A stretch of 64,000 bases of DNA, from assembly GCF_900452865.1 (NCBI RefSeq), contig NZ_UGOZ01000001.1:2170001-2234000 (forward strand). Direction: 5' to 3'. The DNA comes from Legionella taurinensis (GTDB lineage: Bacteria; Pseudomonadota; Gammaproteobacteria; Legionellales; Legionellaceae). The notes beneath the pieces are model-generated. The model was not told where the DNA came from. It was given only the letters and a program-made list of their open reading frames with translations, and did not search any database. How positions within the stretch are numbered: position 1 is the stretch's first letter; each line of letters begins with the position of its first letter. The position numbers were made by a program, and so were the translations under genes. Positions 54,879-62,998 of the stretch are shown here, piece after piece.

Positions 54879-56258
54879 CTACATAGCATACAGGGTATCG
54901 AGATCGTGCTCATCCTCTTCCTTGTCCACTTCTGTTTTGGGCTGATCTTCTATCATGAGAAGCGGAGTGACTTCAAGGGGCAAGGGTTGAGCCGACAATT
55001 GTCTGGCCAGTTGAAGCGCCATTGCAAGTGCTTTAGCGGATTGGCTGGATTCAACACGGAACAAAGGATGATTCGCCACTTTTTTTAAATGGCTTTCTAT
55101 TTTTTCAAATTTTTCGGTGGAGGCCAGTGCCTTATCCAAATGCTGTAATTCAGTGACGGCCTCTGCCAATACTTTACTTTTAGCGTCACCCATCCGCCAG
55201 GTGCTAAAGTATTGCTGCTTTTGTTTTCGTTTATATTCTTCTAAAGGCAGAGCGACAAGCTTTCCTTCCAGCGTAGAAAACTCCGCGCCGCCCAACAGAT
55301 GCTGCGGCCCAAGCCCTGACTGCTGACCGGACGAAGACGGCACTGTCAGTTGACCTGGCTGCGACCAGACATCCTCCTTCGCTACCGGCGTGCTTTTTTC
55401 CTCAGTTTTTTCTTTCATCCCCGGTTTTTCTTCAATGGCGGGAACCAAGTAACGGTACAGGGCGCCGCCCAATCCCGCGCTGAGATACCGGATGTGATGC
55501 ATGGCTGTGTAATTTAAACTAACCAGGCTGCCCAATAACGCCAGTACCGCATTTTCAAGACTAACACCGAAGGATTTCATCTGTTTTCCCAGCATCTGCC
55601 AACGCGTGCTGTTGGATCGCTCAAGCCATTGGCCACCTGAGGAAATTAAATAAATCGACGCGTACAGTAAAGCCAGTTCCTTCACATAAAATCCGACACA
55701 AATACCGCCGCTGATGTAGGGTAAACTGTGTAATAAACCCTTAATCCAAAGAGGGTTTTTAGATGAAACCGTGGCATGATAACCCCGGGCTGATTCAAGC
55801 ACATCAATAATACTTTGCATCAAGGCCCGCTGTGTCCGTGTGGTCGCACGCTCCTTATCCTCTTTGAGTTGGGTGAGTAATTCGTCCATGTTTGACACAT
55901 GGGCAAAATAATCGCCTTTCTTTTCCTGTTTCATGTTGATTAACTGTTCGCGGACATACCCAACCAGCTTAAACGCGCCCCCGTCATTTTCGGGAGTGCT
56001 TAAGACCGCATTCAACCATTTCTTTTCAGCCGTCTCATTAACCAGTTTATCGGTATGAAACCAACGGGCTAAGGTTTTATAATGCTTGTTGATGGATGTG
56101 GGAGCAAACCCATCCTGAGTCAGGTACTGGGAAAACAAGGCAATGGCCTGGGCTTCAACCTCCTGCAGGGAGAGGTTTGGTTTGGAACGATAAGCAGTAG
56201 TGTCGTAATCAGCGAAGTTTTTCACCAGAGCGTTTAATTCATCATCAAAATTTTTCAT
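54879..56258 (-). CDS. Unknown 459-residue protein with central hydrophobic segments, candidate effector
   Basis: The family is not recognised. The N-terminal 180 residues are helical and charged. A central hydrophobic region (about 185-275: ISGGICVGFYVKELALLYAS, then SLENAVLALLGSLVSL) could hold two or three membrane segments. The C-terminal part is polar and ends in a strongly acidic tail (TEVDKEEDEHDLDTLYAM). It has no signal peptide. It lies between ugd and the envelope glycosyltransferase locus and is divergent from the latter. The tail fits the E-block type of Dot/Icm signal; a role in envelope assembly is less likely but not excluded. Confidence 0.75.
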   Translation of the reverse strand: MKNFDDELNALVKNFADYDTTAYRSKPNLSLQEVEAQAIALFSQYLTQDGFAPTSINKHYKTLARWFHTDKLVNETAEKKWLNAVLSTPENDGGAFKLVGYVREQLINMKQEKKGDYFAHVSNMDELLTQLKEDKERATTRTQRALMQSIIDVLESARGYHATVSSKNPLWIKGLLHSLPYISGGICVGFYVKELALLYASIYLISSGGQWLERSNSTRWQMLGKQMKSFGVSLENAVLALLGSLVSLNYTAMHHIRYLSAGLGGALYRYLVPAIEEKPGMKEKTEEKSTPVAKEDVWSQPGQLTVPSSSGQQSGLGPQHLLGGAEFSTLEGKLVALPLEEYKRKQKQQYFSTWRMGDAKSKVLAEAVTELQHLDKALASTEKFEKIESHLKKVANHPLFRVESSQSAKALAMALQLARQLSAQPLPLEVTPLLMIEDQPKTEVDKEEDEHDLDTLYAM

Positions 56259-56301
56259 TGACGCAGTCCCTTACTTATCGCATGCCAAAAAAATTGTTAC
56301 C

Positions 56302-57801
56302 ATGCCTTTTGTTTGTGACTATCAGCTTAATGTAATGCTTAAAAAAAACCAACAATTGTGCCCATCCTCAGGTAATAATGCGTCAGGATTTGCTAATCCT
56401 GCACCATCTCAGGCAACGTCATCCTTAAAACCACTTCTTTACTTTAGCCTGTATGCCCTTGTATTTCTGCTCATTCGCCTGTTCCTGCGCGGACACACGC
56501 TTGAAATAGATGAAGCCGAGCAGTTCGTCATGGCACGCGAGCTGGCCTTCGGTTACCCATTCCAGCCGCCATTGTATACCTGGCTGCAATACGCTGTGTT
56601 TCAATTGCTAGGTCCTCATTTGTTCAGTTTAGCGCTTTTGAAGTATGCGTTGCTCCTCGGTTGCCTTTGCAGCTATTTTAAACTTTGCCGTTATTACTGC
56701 CCGAATCCTGCCTTAGCCTGGTCTGCTCTCTGCGCCTGGACGCTGATTAGTGTCATTAGTCTCGATTTGATTAAGGACAACACCCATTCCATACTGGCCT
56801 TACTGCTGGCCTGCCTGACCTGGCTTTGGTTCTTTACCGTACGAAAAAACGGCATCGTCTGGTACGCTGTGTTAGGCCTTCTCGCCGGCGCAGGGTGTTT
56901 ATCCAAATTTAATTACCTATTATTCCTGACCGCCTTAATCACCACCGCGTTAACCTTGCCGGACAAACGGCGCCAATTGCTTGACTGGCGAACCGGGATC
57001 ACCGTCATGCTCCTTTTGGCGATTCTTTCACCCTATGTGCTGTGGCTCTGGCAGCATCATGAACTGGGTTTGCAAAGCAGTTATAAATTGGCGCCTGCAG
57101 AAAAATCGATTGGACACGGCATTTATAAATACCTACTGTCCCTGGTTCTGTTTCTTGGACCTCTTTTTCTCTTTTCCAGTTTATTTTTCTCCGTCCCGAA
57201 AAAAATTCATCTTAAGGCAGACGCAATAACAAGGCCGCTTTTTTATCATGTGGCCTTAAGCCTCGTGTTGGTTTCAGCGGTCGTACTGCTCTGTGGTTTT
57301 AAAGACTTTCAGGCCCGTTGGCTAATCCCCATGCTCTTTCTAAGTCCTTTGCTCTTTTTTAGTCTTCTGAATCAGCAACAATCCTGGGAAAAACAAGCGA
57401 AACGGTTCATTGTTTTCTGCCTGATAGGTCAACTGCTGATTATTGCGGCGGTGGTCAGCCGTGCTCAATCGGGGCATCAGTCAAAACGTGAGCATGCGTT
57501 TGCGCAACTAGCCCAGGCGATAGTGACTCATTGCTCCACACCGGATTATTTCTACGCAGAAAACCATTTGCTGCTGGGCACGATGTCCTGGCAATTTCCG
57601 AAGGCACGCATTGAATTGAAAAAAGGCAATGAAAAACCGCTTTCCTACACGGGAGGCAAGGGTGTCTTGCTCTGGGGGCCGGAAGCCCCCCCTTTCTGGA
57701 TTAACCATTTTAAGGCAGACGCGTTCATGGGAGAAATTATCAACAGCATGAATGCGACTGAGGACGAGCCCTTCGCCCACTTCATCTGCCTCAAGGGATA
57801 A
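56302..57801 (+). CDS. GT-C family (PMT/ArnT-like) membrane glycosyltransferase
   Basis: A 499-residue protein with about ten to twelve membrane segments and a C-terminal periplasmic part. The first periplasmic loop has the acidic GT-C motif LEIDEAEQF followed by FQPPLYTWLQYAVF, as in the GT39/GT83 group, which transfers sugars from polyprenyl phosphate donors in the periplasm. The acceptor is not known. ATG 56335 is an alternative start. It converges on the LAB_N gene, 4 bases from its stop, and with the next four genes forms an envelope-modification locus. Confidence 0.85.
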   Translation: MPFVCDYQLNVMLKKNQQLCPSSGNNASGFANPAPSQATSSLKPLLYFSLYALVFLLIRLFLRGHTLEIDEAEQFVMARELAFGYPFQPPLYTWLQYAVFQLLGPHLFSLALLKYALLLGCLCSYFKLCRYYCPNPALAWSALCAWTLISVISLDLIKDNTHSILALLLACLTWLWFFTVRKNGIVWYAVLGLLAGAGCLSKFNYLLFLTALITTALTLPDKRRQLLDWRTGITVMLLLAILSPYVLWLWQHHELGLQSSYKLAPAEKSIGHGIYKYLLSLVLFLGPLFLFSSLFFSVPKKIHLKADAITRPLFYHVALSLVLVSAVVLLCGFKDFQARWLIPMLFLSPLLFFSLLNQQQSWEKQAKRFIVFCLIGQLLIIAAVVSRAQSGHQSKREHAFAQLAQAIVTHCSTPDYFYAENHLLLGTMSWQFPKARIELKKGNEKPLSYTGGKGVLLWGPEAPPFWINHFKADAFMGEIINSMNATEDEPFAHFICLKG

Positions 57802-57805
57802 TGAG

Positions 57806-58102
57806 TTATCCCTTGACTGCGTTGCTTTTTAACATACGGGAAGAACGCTCACGGTAGATCAGGAACAAATTGCGTGCGTAAATGAATACCCCTGTGGATT
57901 GACCAAGAATAAACACCGGATCTTGTTTATAAATGGCATAAAAAAGCAGGGTTATCCCGCCCAACAGGCTTAAATGCCAGAAAGCCACCGGAATCACGCT
58001 TCGCTTCTCTTTTTCACTGACTAACCACTGAATAATAAACCGGGCAGAAAAAATACCCTGCCCGATCAACCCAATGATCAACCACACCATGCCGTTATTC
58101 AT
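57806..58102 (-). CDS. LAB_N (lipid A biosynthesis N-terminal) domain membrane protein
   Basis: A 98-residue protein with three membrane helices. It matches the small LAB_N domain (GQGIFSARFIIQWLVSEKEK, then IPVAFWHLSLLGGITLLFYA). This domain occurs alone beside polyprenyl-phosphate glycosyltransferases in lipid A modification loci; its role is not settled. ATG 58102 overlaps the upstream glycosyltransferase stop by 8 bases, so the pair is coupled. A longer frame to 58150 would extend into that gene. Confidence 0.88.
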   Translation of the reverse strand: MNNGMVWLIIGLIGQGIFSARFIIQWLVSEKEKRSVIPVAFWHLSLLGGITLLFYAIYKQDPVFILGQSTGVFIYARNLFLIYRERSSRMLKSNAVKG

Positions 58103-58814
58103 TAATAATCTCCGGTGCACAGGGACGTTTAAGCAACCAGCGGACACCAATTAAATCATGGATACCGACAAACAAACGGTTCATCACCCCGTATTTCGAG
58201 ACACCATGCCAACGCGGACGATGATTGACCGGCATGTTGATCAATTTGTATCCCGCGCGTTTAAACAAGGCCGGCAGGAAGCGATGCAGGTGGTTAAAAT
58301 GCGGCAGACTTAAAAAAGCATCACGGGGGAAAATTTTCAGGCTGCAACCGGTATCCGGGCATTCGTCGTTAAGCAGACGTCGGCGAACGCCATTCCCTAC
58401 CTTGGAGGAAATTCGACGCAACCGGTTATCATCGCGGCGGGCGCGATTACCCAGAATGACCGTGCGATTGTCTTTGATGCAGGCAATCAGCCGGGGAATA
58501 TCCGCTGGATCATTCTGACCGTCCCCATCCAGCGTGGCGATGAGATTAAAACGGGCTGCCCGTATCCCGCTGACCAATGCGGCACTTTGCCCCGCATTCT
58601 GTTTATGGGCAACGACCTGCAGCTTCGGCGAAGTCTTCGCCTTGCTTTTCAAACAGCGTAAGGTGCGATCGGTACTGCCATCATCAACAAAAACCACTTC
58701 AAAATTAAATTGTTCATCCGGTAAGGCTCTGACAATCTCATTGTAGAGGATTTCAACATTATCCTCCTCATTGTAAACCGGAATCACAACTGACAGATTG
58801 ATACGATTATCCAT
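58095..58814 (-). CDS. Polyprenyl-phosphate glycosyltransferase, GT2 (DPM1/ArnC-like)
   Basis: A 239-residue soluble GT-A enzyme. It has VVIPVYNEEDNVEILYNEI at the N-terminus, VFVDDGSTDRT near residue 42, and the metal-binding LDGDGQNDP (DxD type) near 98. It ends without the two C-terminal membrane helices found in ArnC, so it is nearer to soluble dolichol-phosphate mannosyltransferase. It should charge undecaprenyl phosphate with a sugar for the GT-C enzyme of the operon. It overlaps the PAP2 gene by 8 bases. Confidence 0.92.
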   Translation of the reverse strand: MDNRINLSVVIPVYNEEDNVEILYNEIVRALPDEQFNFEVVFVDDGSTDRTLRCLKSKAKTSPKLQVVAHKQNAGQSAALVSGIRAARFNLIATLDGDGQNDPADIPRLIACIKDNRTVILGNRARRDDNRLRRISSKVGNGVRRRLLNDECPDTGCSLKIFPRDAFLSLPHFNHLHRFLPALFKRAGYKLINMPVNHRPRWHGVSKYGVMNRLFVGIHDLIGVRWLLKRPCAPEIINE

Positions 58815-59499
58815 TCTTTACTCCAAACTGCCGCATCGAGCGCTCTAATTTATCATTGTTATCCTGCAAGGCAGGCGATAACCAGGATTTCTTTCGAAAG
58901 ACATAATAAACAAACCCAACTTCCAGCAATGTCAAATAGCTGGCCACCAGCACATCACTGATGTAATGATGCACCAGCAGGATGCGTGAAAAAGCCACCA
59001 TCAAGCCAGTTAAGATGAATGCCAGCCAGTGCCTTGGGAACAGAATACTCAAGGCTAGCGCCACACTCATGATGGTTGTGGTATGACCGGAGGGAAACGA
59101 CATGAAATGCGCATCAAACTGCCAGCCATAAAACCCATACAAGTTTTCATTCAGCCACATTTTAGGCCGCGCACGTCCCAACAGCACTTTCAACGCACCG
59201 CAGATGGAACTGGCAAAGAGGGTGTTGGCTAACATAAACCAAGCACGAATCTGCCAAACCGGATTTATCACCACATAACGGAAAAAAACCCCGGCCATGA
59301 AAAAGAGAGTCAAATAAACAGCCCCCAGGCCCGCATGAGTAAACCACACCAGCGGCGGAAACTGCCTGCTTAAATGAGCCAGCCATAAAAAATGGGCCAC
59401 CGGCTTATCCACGTAACGATAACAAACCACAACCAGGAACGCATAAAGCAACATGACCCAGGGTTTTGTCATCACTTTAAATAAACGCTCAAATGGCAT
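58807..59499 (-). CDS. PAP2-family membrane phosphatase (LpxE/LpxF/LpxT-like)
   Basis: A 230-residue membrane phosphatase. The three active-site motifs are present: K-x6-RP in KVLLGRARPKMW, PSGH in FPSGHTTTIM and SR-x5-H-x3-D in SRILLVHHYISDV. Such enzymes act on lipid A phosphates or on undecaprenyl pyrophosphate. In this operon, next to an ArnT-like transferase, removal or exchange of a lipid A phosphate is a reasonable inference. ATG 59499 follows GGAGG. Confidence 0.9.
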   Translation of the reverse strand: MPFERLFKVMTKPWVMLLYAFLVVVCYRYVDKPVAHFLWLAHLSRQFPPLVWFTHAGLGAVYLTLFFMAGVFFRYVVINPVWQIRAWFMLANTLFASSICGALKVLLGRARPKMWLNENLYGFYGWQFDAHFMSFPSGHTTTIMSVALALSILFPRHWLAFILTGLMVAFSRILLVHHYISDVLVASYLTLLEVGFVYYVFRKKSWLSPALQDNNDKLERSMRQFGVKNG

Positions 59500-59500
59500 C

Positions 59501-61144
59501 TTAACCCTCCCCTTTGTCTGAATGCCCAACCAATAACAACTCAACCCAGCGGCCTTTGCTGTAGTTATAGCCCCGCACAGTTGCCACTCTTTTTATAGCG
59601 CCATCGTCAGGCCAGGTTTGATAAGTCCCTGCCTCAACGAGGGCCAGATGGACCTGGTTCTTTTTTAAACGTTCCTGCGCCGTCAAGCTGTCAGAAAAAC
59701 GTACAAGTCCGGTATTTAAGTTAAACACCAGGCTCGGTTCATCAAACCCGGCAACAATAAGCGGTTTTTCCGTACTAAGCAATTCCTGGGGTATGTTTTT
59801 TGCCACCGCGTCGGTAATCCAAAGCGGCTTTAATTGCGGCAACAACTGGGAAAAAATGAGCGGGTAGCTGGTCGCTGCCACCAGGACCAAAGACACCAGC
59901 GTACGCTGATAATGGCCACGTCGGGCAAAATACACTGCCAAAGCACAGAGGGTAAACCCCATACTCACTAATAGCCAGCTCACCAGCGGCATCGTCAGAT
60001 TCAGCAAGCGGGGAATCATCGCCACAGCCACGAGCAGGCATCCAGACATCAGTAACCAACCCCCTTGCAGCCATCTGAGCCACTTCCCGGGCGCTTTAAG
60101 CAGCCCCGCCTGTTCAATGGCAAGGGCGGCTAACAAAGCAATGGCCGGAAAGGTCGGTAACACGTACTGAGGGAGCTTAGTCGGCATCAATTCGAAAAAA
60201 ACCCAGGTGGGGATAATCCAGCACAACAAAAAACGCACCACCGACGTATGACGTTGACGTAGAGCGTAATCACCCGCCTGCCACAAAAAGAGCGAGGCCG
60301 GCCAAAAGGTCAGCGGCAACAGAGCAAGATGAAACAGCGGCGGTTGGCCATGCGATTCATGACCGCCCTGTAACTTGGGCAGCAAATCCTTATTGAGCAT
60401 CTGCATCAGGTAATTGCTGTGTTCCGCCTGATTCAACATCCACAGCCAGGCTAAGCTTAAACCACTAAACAGCAGCAATCCAGGCACAATTTTTAGCGCC
60501 TTTAGCCAGGCGACACGACGTTCAGTCACACAGAGGGCCGTGACGGTTAACACCCCGACTAAGGGGGTTACCCCCTTGAGCACTAACCCATACGCCATGG
60601 CCAGCCAGAACAGGGCGGGCCAGACAGGTGAAATCCTGCGATGGCTATGCACACCATCATAAATAATCCACAAGGCTCCCTGCATCAGTAAAATCGAGGA
60701 GAGCAACGAGGCATCAATCACGGCCATGTGCGCCTCGACTGTCAGCAACAGCGAGGAAGCCAGTAATGCCGCCGCCATCCCGGCGGTTTGAAAACTGACA
60801 AAGCGACTGGCAAAAGCAAACGTCAGTAATACCGACAACAAAGCCCCTAAAAAAGAAGGAAGACGGTAAGGCCAGATGCCTGCACTGTCGCCATGGCCAG
60901 TGAGTTTAAGGCTGGCTGCCTGTAGCCAGTTAATGCCGGGCGGTTTTTGAAAGCGGGTGCGTTCCTGAAAACGGACTTGAAAATAATTATTGGTTTGCAG
61001 CATCTGCCGGGTCGCCTGAGCAAAGTGGGCTTCATCCCTGTCAATCACTGGCAGTTTGGCAATGCCTGGTAAAAAAACAAGCAGCGAAAAACCCAGCAAC
61101 ACCCAGTAATACACACTCCGTGGCCAACTCATTCGATACGACAT
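59501..61144 (-). CDS. ArnT-like lipid A glycosyltransferase (GT-C)
   Basis: A 547-residue protein with about twelve membrane helices. The first periplasmic loop has the ArnT motif IDRDEAHFAQATRQML, followed by RFQKPPGINWLQAASL with the conserved lysine-proline pair. ArnT enzymes move aminoarabinose or a similar sugar from undecaprenyl phosphate to lipid A; Francisella FlmK moves galactosamine. The sugar here is unknown. It is the first gene of a four-gene operon (GT-C, PAP2, GT2, LAB_N) with overlaps or near-zero gaps. ATG 61132 is an alternative start. Confidence 0.9.
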   Translation of the reverse strand: MSYRMSWPRSVYYWVLLGFSLLVFLPGIAKLPVIDRDEAHFAQATRQMLQTNNYFQVRFQERTRFQKPPGINWLQAASLKLTGHGDSAGIWPYRLPSFLGALLSVLLTFAFASRFVSFQTAGMAAALLASSLLLTVEAHMAVIDASLLSSILLMQGALWIIYDGVHSHRRISPVWPALFWLAMAYGLVLKGVTPLVGVLTVTALCVTERRVAWLKALKIVPGLLLFSGLSLAWLWMLNQAEHSNYLMQMLNKDLLPKLQGGHESHGQPPLFHLALLPLTFWPASLFLWQAGDYALRQRHTSVVRFLLCWIIPTWVFFELMPTKLPQYVLPTFPAIALLAALAIEQAGLLKAPGKWLRWLQGGWLLMSGCLLVAVAMIPRLLNLTMPLVSWLLVSMGFTLCALAVYFARRGHYQRTLVSLVLVAATSYPLIFSQLLPQLKPLWITDAVAKNIPQELLSTEKPLIVAGFDEPSLVFNLNTGLVRFSDSLTAQERLKKNQVHLALVEAGTYQTWPDDGAIKRVATVRGYNYSKGRWVELLLVGHSDKGEG

Positions 61145-61277
61145 CCCTAGGCAAAGCCAACATAATATAGGAGCATGTTAAGAAATACTATACTAAGCAG
61201 CAGCAGAGATAGTACTTGAGTACCCTGGCAAGTGCCCGTAAAATCGAGACCGAATTATGACTCCTGGTGAATAACCT

Positions 61278-61934
61278 ATGCCTGAATTGACAACCATTCA
61301 ACAAATCGCCGTCTGGATTATTCCCGTGCTGTTTGCCATCACCCTGCATGAAGCCGCTCACGCCCTGGTCGCCGATAAATTAGGCGACAGCACGGCCAGA
61401 ATGCTTGGGCGGGTCAGCTTTAATCCGCTGCGCCATATCGATTTAATCGGTACCATCCTCATTCCCATTCTGGTTCTGGTTTTAAGCCAGTTTAATTTTG
61501 TTTTCGGTTGGGCCAAGCCCGTGCCTATCAATGCCAGCCATTTTCGCCGCCCCCGCCGGGACATGGCTTTGGCGACCGCCGCAGGCCCCCTTGCCAATTT
61601 ACTGATGGCCCTCTTTTGGGCTGGATGTTTTAAATTATCTTCCCTCTTTCATCCGGAATCCATGGTCGGGCTGTTCTTCCTGCTGGTATCCCGGGCCGGC
61701 ATATTGATTAACCTCCTGCTTGCCTTTTTTAACCTGTTACCCATTCCCCCACTTGATGGAGGGCGTGTGGCTATCAGCCTGCTGCCCTACAAGGCCGCCA
61801 TTCAGTTACAAAAACTGGAGCCATTCGGTTTTTTTATTTTATTAGCCTTGATGATGCTTGGCGCACTGGGTTGGATTATTAATCCGCTCATTCACGCGGC
61901 GTTAAGTGTCTTAGCCTATGTGTTTCGTCTATGA
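61278..61934 (+). CDS. Site-2 protease family (M50) membrane metalloprotease
   Basis: A 218-residue protein with about five membrane segments. The zinc motif HEAAH has His24, Glu25 and His28 at the start of the protein. The third ligand is in the NLLPIPPLDGGRV motif. This is the short M50 subgroup without a PDZ domain. The substrate is unknown. The stop overlaps the pdxB start in an ATGA, so both are coupled. Confidence 0.92.
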   Translation: MPELTTIQQIAVWIIPVLFAITLHEAAHALVADKLGDSTARMLGRVSFNPLRHIDLIGTILIPILVLVLSQFNFVFGWAKPVPINASHFRRPRRDMALATAAGPLANLLMALFWAGCFKLSSLFHPESMVGLFFLLVSRAGILINLLLAFFNLLPIPPLDGGRVAISLLPYKAAIQLQKLEPFGFFILLALMMLGALGWIINPLIHAALSVLAYVFRL

Positions 61935-62998
61935 TCCCTATTCTTGCTGACGCCTCGCTGCCGGATTTGCAAACCGTCTTCCCAGCGCCATTTTGCTTAA
62001 CTTTTTATCAGCATGCCGAGCAAATTCCGTCGCTGTTACCGGGAAAAGCCATTCTTTTATGCCGTTCGACTTTAAAAGTCGATGCCGCGTTGCTGCATCA
62101 GCATACCCTTGAGTATGTCGCCACGGCCAGCAGCGGTACGGATCATCTCGATGAAGCCTTTCTGACCGGCCACGGCATCACCTTAGTCGATGCCAAAGGG
62201 TGTAATGCGCCGGCAGTTGCAGACTACGTCATGGCGTCTTTAGCCTGGCTTGAACTGAATCATCCATTGCCTGGTAGACAGGCGGGCATCATCGGTTGCG
62301 GTGAAGTGGGCCTGCGGGTGGCCGATCGGTTACAGGCAGTGCAATGGGATGTTCATCATTATGATCCGCCCAAAGCAGAAAAGGATCCCACGTTTCGCAG
62401 CTGCAGCCTTGACGAGTTGGCTGCCTGTGATTTGATTTGCGTGCATGCCAACCTGCACGATGCCCTTCCCTACCCCAGTCGAAACAGCCTTAACGCCGCT
62501 TTTTTAAGCCGGCTTAAACCGGGTACGGTGATCATCAATGCGTCACGAGGAGGGATAATCAATGAAACCGATCTGCTCGCCTTCCCTCACCTTGGCTATT
62601 GCACGGATGTCTATCTCAATGAGCCGGCTGTGAACGCCGCCATTCTCTCAAGAGCGCTGCTGTGCACGCCGCACATCGCAGGTCACAGCATCGAAGCGAA
62701 ACAACGTGCGGTCACGTTACTGAGCGATAAACTGCATGAATACTATGGTTTAAAGCCGCTTCATCACCCCTCAGCCGCCAGGCAAGCTTTGCCCGTCGCG
62801 GCTGATCGTGATTCCTGGCCTTCTCTGCTGCTGTCGCTTTATGATCCGGTTAGTGAAACCAACGCCATGAAAGAAGCCGGCGATAAGCAGCGTGCCTTCC
62901 TTACCTTACGCAAGGCCCATAGCTTTCGCCATGACTTCAGCACCTACAGCAGCGCCATAAGCAATCCGGTGTTAATGACGCTTCTTGGCGCAGATTAA
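61931..62998 (+). CDS. pdxB: Erythronate-4-phosphate dehydrogenase PdxB
   Basis: A 355-residue D-2-hydroxyacid dehydrogenase. It oxidises 4-phosphoerythronate in the DXP-dependent pyridoxal phosphate pathway, upstream of PdxJ. The nucleotide-binding motif GIIGCGEVGLRVADRL lies near residue 115. The catalytic Arg, Glu and His appear in NASRGGIINE, LNEP and TPHIAGHS. The C-terminal 70 residues form the PdxB dimerisation domain. The end overlaps the convergent murE stop by 4 bases. Confidence 0.96.
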   Translation: MIPILADASLPDLQTVFPAPFCLTFYQHAEQIPSLLPGKAILLCRSTLKVDAALLHQHTLEYVATASSGTDHLDEAFLTGHGITLVDAKGCNAPAVADYVMASLAWLELNHPLPGRQAGIIGCGEVGLRVADRLQAVQWDVHHYDPPKAEKDPTFRSCSLDELAACDLICVHANLHDALPYPSRNSLNAAFLSRLKPGTVIINASRGGIINETDLLAFPHLGYCTDVYLNEPAVNAAILSRALLCTPHIAGHSIEAKQRAVTLLSDKLHEYYGLKPLHHPSAARQALPVAADRDSWPSLLLSLYDPVSETNAMKEAGDKQRAFLTLRKAHSFRHDFSTYSSAISNPVLMTLLGAD

